Source of the DNA: Hwanghaeella grinnelliae
GTDB taxonomy: Bacteria; Pseudomonadota; Alphaproteobacteria; UBA8366; Aestuariispiraceae
Assembly (NCBI RefSeq): GCF_004005845.1
Contig: NZ_SADE01000001.1
Span: forward strand, 1,674,001-1,738,000
Direction of reading: 5' to 3'
Length of the DNA: 64,000 nt
Position numbers and translations under genes: made by a program. The notes under the pieces were generated by a model. The model saw only the letters and a list, made by a program, of their open reading frames with translations, did not search any database and was not told the DNA's origin. Below, piece by piece: positions 1 through 7,729 of this stretch (position 1 is its first letter; each line of letters opens with the position of its first letter).

Positions 1-959
1 CGCGGTCTTGGTTTCTTCGCCTGTATTGCCGCCAGTTGCTGGCCCAGAGTCGGCGTCGTCGATGGTTTGGCGGGTTCTTGGGCGGACGGGGTCGCTGCGG
101 CGCGCCCCGGCGCGGCCTTCAGTTCGTTAAGCCGTGCCTGCGCATCATCGGCGTAGTCGCTGTCTGGAAAGCGGTCCAGGTATTCCGCAATGACGGTTTC
201 GTCCGTGGATGCCCTGATCGCGTTCCATACAATGCCTTCCAGGCTGGTGTCCGCCGCGGTGGCGTCGTTTTGGTTTGCTTGAGGCTGGCTGGGAGAAAAC
301 GTTCCTTGGGCAATGGCGGGTCCCGGACCGCCACGGTCCGTCCGCTCGAAGACTTGGCGCAAGGTGAGGCCCGGCGATGTGATGGCTTGGACGAATTCGG
401 AAGACATTGTGGCCTCTTGTGCCGCATCTCGCGACCGGCAATCGGCGATCAATACATTCGGCGACTCCGGAATTGGAGCCGTGAACTTGGTTTCAACGCC
501 GTCTTCCCCCTCGTTTTTGCATAGATCCAGAACGAGCCCGATATTGCTGCTATTCAAACCGGAGAGCGCGCTTAGCAAATCACGGATTGCGTATCCATCG
601 GCAGCGATATTACCGTCTTCCTCCAAGACTGCTTTGGAGGGGAGAAGATAACTCTCTCCATCGGAAGAAGCGCCGGGAAGTCTGGCGTAAACGATGCCGA
701 CGGTGTCCGGTCCGGATCTGCCTAATTTGCGGGCGAACACGTCCACAGACCAGGCTATGCCATCGCGATTGGCGACACCGGGATCGATGACCGAATAACC
801 CGCCCCTCGGAGCGCTGTCCGGAGGGGGGCGCTGTCTTCATCTGGTTCGCTTTCCAGCACCAGGGCCAGCCGTCCCTGCGCATGAGCCGATTGGACAGTG
901 CACAGAAGTGCTGCCGCGAAAGCCAATTGAAAAAACAGACGCAAAAATCGATAGATCAT
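1..959 (-). CDS. Exported caspase-like (peptidase C14-type) protein, pseudo-active site, 3' end outside window
   Basis: Open from the ATG at 959 to the left edge with no stop (319 codons visible). Residues 1-27 are a signal peptide ending AHA-QG. Residues 28-190 follow the caspase-like p20 layout: a first strand (RLALVLES), the strand usually ending in the catalytic His (VGIVYARLPG) and the strand ending in the catalytic Cys (IGLVLDLC). The Cys is kept but no His stands where AGHG is expected, so protease activity is doubtful. Residues about 245-280 (LEGIVWNAIRAS...FPDSDYADDAQARL) resemble the tetratricopeptide-like segment of the gene at 1635-3023. Third in a tandem set transcribed leftward, 52 bases after its shorter paralogue. 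Confidence 0.7.
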   Translation of the reverse strand, partial: MIYRFLRLFFQLAFAAALLCTVQSAHAQGRLALVLESEPDEDSAPLRTALRGAGYSVIDPGVANRDGIAWSVDVFARKLGRSGPDTVGIVYARLPGASSDGESYLLPSKAVLEEDGNIAADGYAIRDLLSALSGLNSSNIGLVLDLCKNEGEDGVETKFTAPIPESPNVLIADCRSRDAAQEATMSSEFVQAITSPGLTLRQVFERTDRGGPGPAIAQGTFSPSQPQANQNDATAADTSLEGIVWNAIRASTDETVIAEYLDRFPDSDYADDAQARLNELKAAPGRAAATPSAQEPAKPSTTPTLGQQLAAIQAKKPRP

Positions 960-1011
960 TTGAGGCCCTGACCCTTTTCCCCATGTGGCGACCAAGAAAG
1001 TATTTTGCCGA

Positions 1012-1452
1012 CTATTCCAACTGGCCTAAAGCGCAGACCCCAATGTTCGGGATGTTTAGTGAGACACGACCGTTCCTCTTTGGCGACACTTGCAGAACGA
1101 ATTTGTTTCGTGTGCCGCCTTCAAGTCCGTATCTGCCATACATGACGGCCTGGCCGGCTCCCATCCCGGTTTCCGGTTGTTTGAACGTTACCGTATCGTT
1201 GGTGTTCAGGTTTAGGAGTTCGGCTGACCAGGAGCCGTTCCGTTCCTCGATCGTCTTGTATCCGGCCGCCTCCAAGGCGTTCTTGATTAGCGCTGTCCCC
1301 TCGACGAAGGCGGCGTCGGGCACCCTGCTGTACTTTCCGTCACCAAGGATCAGGGCGATCTTGCCGTTTGCCTGTGCGATGGCCGGCGTCATAAGCAGGA
1401 GCGCTGACACAAGGGTGAACCATGCAAATCGTCTTTGCAGAATGTAATACAT
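1012..1452 (-). CDS. Short exported paralogue of the neighbouring caspase-like genes lacking the caspase core
   Basis: 146 residues from the ATG at 1452, which has a GGAAGGGG ribosome site and aligns with the start of the gene at 3023 (MYYILQRRF versus MQYSLQRQL); an upstream in-frame start at 1512 is less likely. Signal peptide, residues 1-28. Residues 29-65 match the first caspase strand and helix of the larger paralogue (KIALILGDG...EGTALIKNALEAAGYKTIE). The sequence then jumps to the C-terminal domain of that paralogue (QAVMYG...KFVLQVSPKRNGRVSLNIPNIGVCALG versus the same pattern ending GNCAFG). His- and Cys-bearing strands are absent, so it looks like an internal deletion product kept as a small secreted protein. 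Function unknown. Confidence 0.7.
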   Translation of the reverse strand: MYYILQRRFAWFTLVSALLLMTPAIAQANGKIALILGDGKYSRVPDAAFVEGTALIKNALEAAGYKTIEERNGSWSAELLNLNTNDTVTFKQPETGMGAGQAVMYGRYGLEGGTRNKFVLQVSPKRNGRVSLNIPNIGVCALGQLE

Positions 1453-1525
1453 GCCGGCTCGACCCCTTCCAGACGCTTGAATCGGATAACGGCCAAGCGT
1501 TGCCCAGGGCAAATATCTAGCAATC
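1453..1525 (-). repeat. Duplicated upstream leader, copy 1
   Basis: The 73 bases before the ATG at 1452 match the 74 bases before the ATG at 3023. Read on the minus strand, both carry GATTGCTAGA, then AACGCTTG, then TTCAAGCGT and a purine-rich ribosome site at similar spacing. The shared block probably holds a promoter (TGCTAGATA resembles an extended -10), so the two paralogues were duplicated with their control region. Confidence 0.6.
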
Positions 1526-1634
1526 CGTGTGCGTTCGGGAAAGGCCGTCGTGACGCTATCTGTTGGGCGTTAGCAGACTTGATGCGGTCCTAGCAGCCGT
1601 GTTCTGCGCTGGAGAAAGAGGATTGTTCCCGGGT

Positions 1635-3023
1635 TCAACTCGCATAGCCGAAGGCACAGTTTCCGATACCGGAGATCGGAATGGATAGGGTGATTTTTCC
1701 CTTTTTGACGGGATTGACGCGCAAAAACATTTTTCTCGCTGCGAATGAATCGTAGGTCAGAAAACCGTGCAGCATCACCGTGCCATCCGCGTTCGATTCT
1801 TCGCGTTGCTTGAAATCGAATACGATTTTTCCATCGGAATGAAACAGCTGTGCCACCCACTGGCCCTCCTGGCCTTTCAGGTTCATTCGGTAGGTGATGT
1901 CGGCACCACATATCGGAAGGTAGTAACCGGCAAAGCCCGGTGCATCCGTGCCGGTCAAAATTGCAGTGAGCTTGCTGGCTGTTTGCCGGTCATCTCTACT
2001 CTTCCCCGCGAGAGGACTCGCGCTCGATTGACGGTGTTCAAACTTTCCCGCACGTAACCGCGCTTCTTCGACATGTTTCCCGTCGGGGAATTGGGCCATG
2101 TATTCCCTGAAGACGCCGGGGTTCTCGCTATTCATAATTCCGCGCCAAAGTATGTCGTCAAGGGTCTCAGAACCGGCATTGGCGGTATTGTTGGCAGAAG
2201 GGGGGCTGGGCGCGACTTCCGCCTCGGCCAAAATCCCGGCCAGCATCGGGTCTCGGGCCGCTGTTCCCGGCAGAGCGAAGGGTTTGTCCTTTCCAAGGGC
2301 TGACTTTGTCCACGGCAGATCGCCATCCGGCGCGTTTTTCATGACCGACCAACGCGTCACGGCGAACAGTTCCGCGAGTGTCACGCCGGACATGGCCATC
2401 GCGTCGGCAAGGCCTCTGGAATAGGCCGCCGCATCCGCTGCTGGGGCTGCGGTGGTTCCAGGCGGCGCGCAGAATGACACAAGGGTGCCGGCGGGCGGGG
2501 ACATGTCCGCGAAACTGTTTACAGCGCCGTCACCGTAGAATGGGTTTCCGCTGCAGGCATCCAGCGCGACGGCGTTTGCACCGTTTGTAGCGCTGGACAA
2601 CGTTTTGAGAATGCGTGACAGGGGGTACCCCTGTGCGACCACGTCTTCCACGCTATCTATCCGAACGTTGGCGGGGATGAGGTAGTTCTCGCCAAAAGCC
2701 ACAATGCTGTATCCGGCGAAGTAGACGAAACCGACGCTTTCCGTGCCGCCTTTCTTCAGTTGGCGAACCAACAGGTCCAACGCCCATTGTATCCCGTCTT
2801 TATTGATAATGCTGGCTTCGATCGTCTTGTAGCCGGCCGCCGCCAGGGCGTCCTTGACCAGCGCGGTCCCTTCGACTGAAGCATCGTTGAGTGCTGTTCT
2901 GGTTTGTCCGTCACCAACGACCAGAGCGACCCGGGAGCCGGCCTGCACGCTGACAGGTATGACGAGCAAAAGAACCGATACGACGCTAAACCAAATCAAT
3001 TGTCGTTGGAGACTGTATTGCAT
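1635..3023 (-). CDS. Exported caspase-like (peptidase C14-type) protein with His-less active site
   Basis: 462 residues from the ATG at 3023 (ribosome site ATAGGGG); an in-frame upstream start at 3068 is less likely because the paralogue starts at the equivalent Met. Signal peptide about 1-28. The caspase-like domain spans about 30-240: RVALVVGDG strand, FVYFAGYS at 100-106 where active members have AGHG, GENYLIPANV, and ALDACSGNPF at 153-162 with the catalytic Cys kept. The His is replaced by Tyr, so it may be a pseudo-enzyme. Residues about 290-325 form a short helical repeat (LDDILWRGIMNS...FPDGKHVEEARLRAG). The C-terminal domain (about 350-462) recurs in the small protein next door. Probably acts in the periplasm; partner unknown. 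Confidence 0.75.
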   Translation of the reverse strand: MQYSLQRQLIWFSVVSVLLLVIPVSVQAGSRVALVVGDGQTRTALNDASVEGTALVKDALAAAGYKTIEASIINKDGIQWALDLLVRQLKKGGTESVGFVYFAGYSIVAFGENYLIPANVRIDSVEDVVAQGYPLSRILKTLSSATNGANAVALDACSGNPFYGDGAVNSFADMSPPAGTLVSFCAPPGTTAAPAADAAAYSRGLADAMAMSGVTLAELFAVTRWSVMKNAPDGDLPWTKSALGKDKPFALPGTAARDPMLAGILAEAEVAPSPPSANNTANAGSETLDDILWRGIMNSENPGVFREYMAQFPDGKHVEEARLRAGKFEHRQSSASPLAGKSRDDRQTASKLTAILTGTDAPGFAGYYLPICGADITYRMNLKGQEGQWVAQLFHSDGKIVFDFKQREESNADGTVMLHGFLTYDSFAARKMFLRVNPVKKGKITLSIPISGIGNCAFGYAS

Positions 3024-3097
3024 ACCGATTGCCCCTATCCCGAACGCTTGAAACGGACGTGTGGTCAAGCGTTACCCCATTTCAATTTCTAGCAATC
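3024..3097 (-). repeat. Duplicated upstream leader, copy 2
   Basis: Second copy of the leader described at 1453-1525, with the blocks GATTGCTAGA, AACGCTTG and TTCAAGCGT in the same order and nearly the same spacing before the start codon. Confidence 0.6.
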
Positions 3098-3165
3098 GAA
3101 ATGCAGGGGGAAAAGGGTGCCGTGCGGGAAAGGCCCGGAGACCGGATATGAGGGTGAGGGGATGT

Positions 3166-3756
3166 TCATTTGGCCAGGACCCAATCCGCAGCCCCGAAAA
3201 TGATGGTGGGATTCCCGTTCTTGTCCGCCAGGGGCATCAAAACGCCGACCGCTTCGCGGAGAATCTTCTTCTTGCTCATGTACCGGATTTCGAAAGATAC
3301 GGGCTGGCGACGTTCCAGAACGCTCTGCATCGCGTCCATCAATCCTTCAGCGGCCGGATGATCCGCGATGAGTTCGGAAAGTGAGACATTGGTAAGATCC
3401 GCGCCGAATTCCTGGACGTGCCGGCCACCAAAAAGACGCCATCTGAAATCTTGTCCGTCATCGAGTGCATCCAGCATGACGAGATAGCCGACCAGGGCAC
3501 CCCCGAACGCGAAAGGGTCGAGTTGTTGGCGCGACGGTGGTTTCTCAGCGGAATTCCGCCACCAGTCCAAGACAGGCCGGATCTTCGTGAAGCGGGGATC
3601 GTTTTCGGCCGCACCATCCTCCAAAATCAGACAGCGCTCCGAAAAGTCGGGCATCTTCCGCAGCTCTAGGATGGATAATCGCACGCCTGTCTTCCTAACG
3701 TATTCTTCTCGGTCCGTTTCGATCAGCGCTTGGCCGTTCGCGACAGTCACTAGCAT
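3166..3756 (-). CDS. PAS-domain protein (PAS_5-like)
   Basis: 196 residues. The middle and C-terminal parts resemble the small single-domain PAS proteins frequent in Rhodospirillales: DPFAFGGALVGYLVMLDAL, then FRWRLFGGRHVQEFGADLTNVSLSEL, then a strand-rich end with EIRYMSKKKI...EAVGVLMPLAD and FGAADWV. In this family the DFRYRLVGT-like motif marks the PAS fold and no output domain follows; that is also so here. It probably senses a small ligand or serves as a partner in signalling. The ATG at 3756 has no strong ribosome site. Transcribed away from the caspase-like genes' 5' end and downstream of recQ on the same strand, about 100 bases apart. Confidence 0.65.
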   Translation of the reverse strand: MLVTVANGQALIETDREEYVRKTGVRLSILELRKMPDFSERCLILEDGAAENDPRFTKIRPVLDWWRNSAEKPPSRQQLDPFAFGGALVGYLVMLDALDDGQDFRWRLFGGRHVQEFGADLTNVSLSELIADHPAAEGLMDAMQSVLERRQPVSFEIRYMSKKKILREAVGVLMPLADKNGNPTIIFGAADWVLAK

Positions 3757-3862
3757 TGTAGTTTAGTGAGAAAAAATAATGTCGGGTTGAGGTCAATCAA
3801 TTTGGTCAAACTGGGTGCGCTCGACTGAGTCACTCGGCTCCCTGCGGACTAGCGGCGCGGGG

Positions 3863-5722
3863 TCATACCGACCGTGCGATCTCTTCCAGGAAGGTGTCGG
3901 CGAATTCGTCCAGCTTGGCTTGGCCGACACCGAAGACCTTAGAAAACTCGGCTTTGGTGCGCGGGCGGGTATGGGCCATATCGATCAGGCTTTTATCCGA
4001 GAAAATGACATAGGCCGGCGCGTTGCGTTCCTTGGCCAGTGTCAGGCGCAGGTCCTTCAACCGGGCGAGTAGGGCGCGCCCATCGGTATCCAGAATGCCG
4101 TCCAGGGTCTCCGCGCGTTTAGCGCGTGCCTTTGCGGTTTTGGTCGTGTGGGCGACACGGTCGGGGCGGTAGCGGAAACCGACCTCTCCCTGCATCAAGG
4201 CGTTTGCCTTCGGCCCGGCGCGTAATCCGCCATAGCCCTGGATATCGATCTCCAGCAATCCGTTCGCCACCATCTGGCGGATCAAGCCTTGCCATTCAGC
4301 GGTCGACCGGGCCGCGCCGGCGCCGAATTGCGGCAAGCGGTCATGCCCCATGCTTTCGATCTTTTCCGACGTCGTGCCGCGTAGGATCGCAACGATATGA
4401 ACGGCTCCGTAGCGATTGCCGGTGCCTTGCACCGCGCCCAGGACCTGCTGTGCTGGTTCGATGCCATCCATGGTGTCGACCGGGTTCAGGCAGGTATCGC
4501 AATTGCCGCAGGGTTCCGATGGCTCGCCGAAATACCGCAACAGAACCTGGCGACGGCAATCGGGCGCTTCGCAATAAACCAGAAGGGAATCCATGCGTTT
4601 GTGTTCGCGCCGCTTGCGCTCGGGGCCGGCGTCTTCCTGTTCGATGAAGGTTCGGCGCAGGCGGATATCCTCAAGCCCGTACAGCATCATCGCCTCAGCC
4701 GGGGCGCCGTCACGGCCTGCGCGGCCGATTTCCTGATAGTAGGCCTCGAAACTGGCGGGCAGATCCGTATGCAGGACATAGCGGATATCCGGTTTGTCGA
4801 TTCCCATGCCGAAGGCGACGGTCGCGGCCATGACGACGCCTTCCTCGGTCATGAAGCGGTTTTGAAGGTCTTCCTTTTCGCTCGCTTCCATCCCGGCATG
4901 AAAGGCATAGGCGTTGTGACCTTCGCCGCGTAACAGGGCGGCAACTTCCTCCGTCTTGCGGCGGGACAGGCAATAGACGATGCCGCATTTGCCCCGGCGC
5001 GCGTCCACATAGTCGACAACCTGCTTCTTCCAGGTGGACTTGAGTGAAACCGACAGCGACAGATTCGGGCGGTCGAACCCCGTCATCACCTGGGTCACGT
5101 CGTTGGAGAAAAGCTTGTCGCAGATGTCCTGACTGGTGGAGGGATCGGCGGTCGCGGTAAGGGCTGCGATCGGCACGCCGGGGAAGTGGCGCGGCAGATC
5201 GCAGAGCATATTGTATTCCGGCCGAAAGGCGGGGCCCCATTGGGAAATGCAATGGGCTTCGTCGATGGCGATGAGGGAGATCGGCAACCGGGCGAGGGCG
5301 GCCAGCATGCGGTCCGTCATCAACCGTTCCGGGGACATATACAGCAGCTTCAACTCGCCGCGCTGTGCTTTGCGCCATATGGCGACATTATCGTCACGCG
5401 TGCGGTCTGAATGGATCGCGTCAGCGGCGACACCGTTTAGCTTCAGCGCGTCCACCTGGTTCCGCATCAACGCGACGAGAGGGGAGACGACGATGGTAAG
5501 CCCATCCATAACCAGGGCGGGAATCTGGAAACACAGTGACTTGCCCGCGCCGGTCGGCATGACCGCCAGGACATTGTCGCCGGCCAACAAGGCTTCGATC
5601 GCCCGTTCCTGTCCCGGACGCAGGCCGGAAAAGCCGAAGACGCCATGCAGAACAGCATCCACGCCGGATGCCGCGTCGATGCTGGGTGTTTGGGCTTCGG
5701 GGGAAAATGCGCTGCCGTCCAT
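3863..5722 (-). CDS. recQ: ATP-dependent DNA helicase RecQ
   Basis: 619 residues, normal RecQ length. Motif I MPTGAGKS (55-62), DEAHC (154-158), TATAD (190-193), FHAGM (275-279) and motif VI YYQEIGRAGRDG (328-339) mark the two helicase lobes. The RQC zinc site is visible as YC-EAPDC at 383-389 and CGNCDTC at 405-411. The C-terminal about 75 residues (DGRALLARLKDLRLTLAKERN...FGVGQAKL) are an HRDC domain. RecQ unwinds DNA 3'-5' in recombinational repair. One oddity: the aromatic-rich loop reads QWGPAFRPEY where E. coli has QWGHDFRPEY, so the His and Asp are Pro and Ala; from memory this variant is not rare in alphaproteobacteria. Confidence 0.95.
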   Translation of the reverse strand: MDGSAFSPEAQTPSIDAASGVDAVLHGVFGFSGLRPGQERAIEALLAGDNVLAVMPTGAGKSLCFQIPALVMDGLTIVVSPLVALMRNQVDALKLNGVAADAIHSDRTRDDNVAIWRKAQRGELKLLYMSPERLMTDRMLAALARLPISLIAIDEAHCISQWGPAFRPEYNMLCDLPRHFPGVPIAALTATADPSTSQDICDKLFSNDVTQVMTGFDRPNLSLSVSLKSTWKKQVVDYVDARRGKCGIVYCLSRRKTEEVAALLRGEGHNAYAFHAGMEASEKEDLQNRFMTEEGVVMAATVAFGMGIDKPDIRYVLHTDLPASFEAYYQEIGRAGRDGAPAEAMMLYGLEDIRLRRTFIEQEDAGPERKRREHKRMDSLLVYCEAPDCRRQVLLRYFGEPSEPCGNCDTCLNPVDTMDGIEPAQQVLGAVQGTGNRYGAVHIVAILRGTTSEKIESMGHDRLPQFGAGAARSTAEWQGLIRQMVANGLLEIDIQGYGGLRAGPKANALMQGEVGFRYRPDRVAHTTKTAKARAKRAETLDGILDTDGRALLARLKDLRLTLAKERNAPAYVIFSDKSLIDMAHTRPRTKAEFSKVFGVGQAKLDEFADTFLEEIARSV

Positions 5723-5782
5723 GCCCTTCTGGGTCTGTGATTCAGGGGGCTAAGGCAACGCCCATTCCAACTTGTTTTTGCC

Positions 5783-5810
5783 TTGAACGAATCCAAACAT
5801 GCATTATAAT
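5783..5810 (+). promoter_or_regulatory. Sigma-70-type promoter for boxCB
   Basis: TTGAAC at 5783-5788, a 16-base spacer and a perfect TATAAT at 5805-5810. The -10 lies wholly inside the first TGCA-N6-TGCA palindrome, so a bound regulator would block polymerase. The start codon of boxC is about 125 bases downstream. Confidence 0.65.
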
Positions 5811-5813
5811 GCA
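5800..5813. promoter_or_regulatory. Operator-like palindrome 1 (TGCATTATAATGCA)
   Basis: Perfect 14-base palindrome of the form TGCA-N6-TGCA overlapping the boxC -10 element. From memory, the benzoyl-CoA-responsive repressors BzdR and BoxR of Azoarcus bind TGCA-containing repeats of this kind, so a BoxR-like repressor is the best guess for the ligand-responsive factor; no such regulator is in this window. Confidence 0.65.
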
Positions 5814-5844
5814 GGAAGACCGAGAGGCGTGGTCCACTAAAAAA

Positions 5845-5858
5845 TGCATTATGATGCA
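5845..5858. promoter_or_regulatory. Operator-like palindrome 2 (TGCATTATGATGCA)
   Basis: Second TGCA-N6-TGCA copy, one base different from the first and placed 45 bases downstream of it, in the boxC leader. Two sites suggest cooperative or looped binding. Confidence 0.6.
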
Positions 5859-5934
5859 CATCCAGGTTTCCGCCTCATTGCAGAAGCCGGGATAAAAAGG
5901 GCGGCGAAGCCCCAACAAAATTGGAAGAGGCGAC

Positions 5935-7674
5935 ATGAACGTAGCGGAACGCACGGCCGCGGCTGCTGGCCAGGCTACCCAGACCCCGGCAACCCAAAAC
6001 CCGGCGACCCAGGCCACGACGTACGACAATATCGTCACCTACGATCGGGACCCCGATACTTACCGTCATTGGTCGATGGACATCGACGGCGATGTGGCGA
6101 CCCTTACCCTCAAGGTCGACGAGGACGGTGGGCTGCGTCCGGGTTACAAGCTGAAACTCAATTCCTACGACCTCGGTGTCGATATGGAACTGCACGACGC
6201 GGTGCAGCGGATCCGGTTCGAGCATCCGACGGTGAAGGTCGTGGTATTGACCAGCGGCCTGGACCGGATGTTCTGCGCCGGTGCCAATATTTACATGCTG
6301 GGCACATCCAGCCACGGCTGGAAGGTGAACTTCTGCAAATTCACCAACGAGACCCGGAATGGGTTGGAGGATTCCAGCCAGAGCGAAGGGCTGAAATTCC
6401 TAGCTGCTTGTAACGGCGTGACCGCCGGCGGTGGCTACGAAGTGGCGCTGGCCTGTGACGAAATCCTGCTGGTCGATGACCGCTCCAGTGCCGTTAGCTT
6501 GCCGGAAGTGCCGTTGCTGGGTGTTCTGCCGGGAACGGGTGGACTGACCCGGATCACCGATAAGCGCAAGGTGCGCCGCGATCTGGCGGATGTGTTCTGC
6601 ACATCCGAAGAAGGCGTGCGCGGCAAAAAAGCCAAGGATTGGGGCTTGGTCGACGATATTGCCACCAGCCGGAACTGGGACGAGAAAGTCGCCGAACGTG
6701 TCGCGGGCTTGCGGGCTCAAAGCACCCGCCCGGACGACGCTCAGGGCGTTTCCCTGCCGCCGGTCGCCCGTGAAATGAGCGACACGGGTTACCGCTACAC
6801 CCATGTCGAGGTCGAAATCGACGAACAGACCCGCGTCGCGACCATCACCGTGAAGGCGCCGGAGGGGGAAATCGCGTCCAGCCCGGAAGCGATCATGGCG
6901 GAAGGCGCGGCTTGGTACCCCCTGGCCATGGCGCGGGAATTGGACGACGCCATCCTGATGCTGCGGACGAATAACGAGGAAGCGGGTGTCTGGTTGCTGA
7001 AGACCAGCGGCGAGGCGGCCAATGTCCTGGCGATGGACGCGGTCCTGGCGGAATGCGAAGACAACTGGTTCGTCAAGGAAACCACCGCAATGCTGCGGCG
7101 GACGCTGTCGCGGCTGGACGTTTCCTCCCGTTCGATGTTCGCAGTGGTCGACGAAGGGTCCTGCTTCGTGGGGACCTTCATGGAATTGGCCCTCGCGGCG
7201 GACCGGATCTACATGCTGGACCTGCCCGACGATCCGGACGCGGCGCCCACCATCGCGTTGTCGCCGATGAATTTCGGGGCCTACTACACCATCGTCGGCA
7301 ACAGCCGGCTCTCCGGCCGGTTTTATGATGACGAAGCGGTGCTTGAGGACCTGAAGACGATTGTCGGCGAAGCGCTTGCCGCCCAGGAAGCCGAGGAACG
7401 CGGCCTGGTGACCTTCATCCCCGACGATATCGATTGGGAAGACGAAATCCGCATCGCGGTCGAGGAACGGGCCAGCCTGTCCCCCGATGCGTTGACGGGC
7501 ATGGAAGCCAATCTGCGCTTCGGCGGTAAGGAAACCATGCTGACACGGATCTTCGGCCGGCTTTCCGCCTGGCAGAACTGGATCTTCATCCGGCCGAACG
7601 CAGTGGGCGAGAAGGGCGCGCTCAAGCTGTTCGGCACGGGCACCAAGGCCGATTTCGACCGGCGGCGGGTCTGA
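5935..7674 (+). CDS. boxC: 2,3-epoxybenzoyl-CoA dihydrolase (benzoyl-CoA-dihydrodiol lyase) BoxC
   Basis: 579 residues, close to the usual BoxC size, with ribosome site GGAAGAGG before the ATG. It hydrolyses the ring of 2,3-epoxybenzoyl-CoA to 3,4-dehydroadipyl-CoA semialdehyde plus formate in the aerobic CoA-dependent benzoate pathway. The crotonase fold is visible: FCAGANIYML (113-122), ACNGVTAGGGYEVALACDE (158-176, oxyanion loop) and LPEVPLLGVLPGTGG (189-203). A second crotonase-like half follows after about residue 290. The N-terminal 28 residues are a low-complexity ATQTPATQ-type extension. First gene of an operon with boxB (55 bases downstream) under a palindrome-flanked promoter. Confidence 0.93.
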   Translation: MNVAERTAAAAGQATQTPATQNPATQATTYDNIVTYDRDPDTYRHWSMDIDGDVATLTLKVDEDGGLRPGYKLKLNSYDLGVDMELHDAVQRIRFEHPTVKVVVLTSGLDRMFCAGANIYMLGTSSHGWKVNFCKFTNETRNGLEDSSQSEGLKFLAACNGVTAGGGYEVALACDEILLVDDRSSAVSLPEVPLLGVLPGTGGLTRITDKRKVRRDLADVFCTSEEGVRGKKAKDWGLVDDIATSRNWDEKVAERVAGLRAQSTRPDDAQGVSLPPVAREMSDTGYRYTHVEVEIDEQTRVATITVKAPEGEIASSPEAIMAEGAAWYPLAMARELDDAILMLRTNNEEAGVWLLKTSGEAANVLAMDAVLAECEDNWFVKETTAMLRRTLSRLDVSSRSMFAVVDEGSCFVGTFMELALAADRIYMLDLPDDPDAAPTIALSPMNFGAYYTIVGNSRLSGRFYDDEAVLEDLKTIVGEALAAQEAEERGLVTFIPDDIDWEDEIRIAVEERASLSPDALTGMEANLRFGGKETMLTRIFGRLSAWQNWIFIRPNAVGEKGALKLFGTGTKADFDRRRV

Positions 7675-7729
7675 TACGGACCCGGCCGGTACGACTCACA
7701 ACAACAAAGCAATCGAGGAAGTCTACGCC

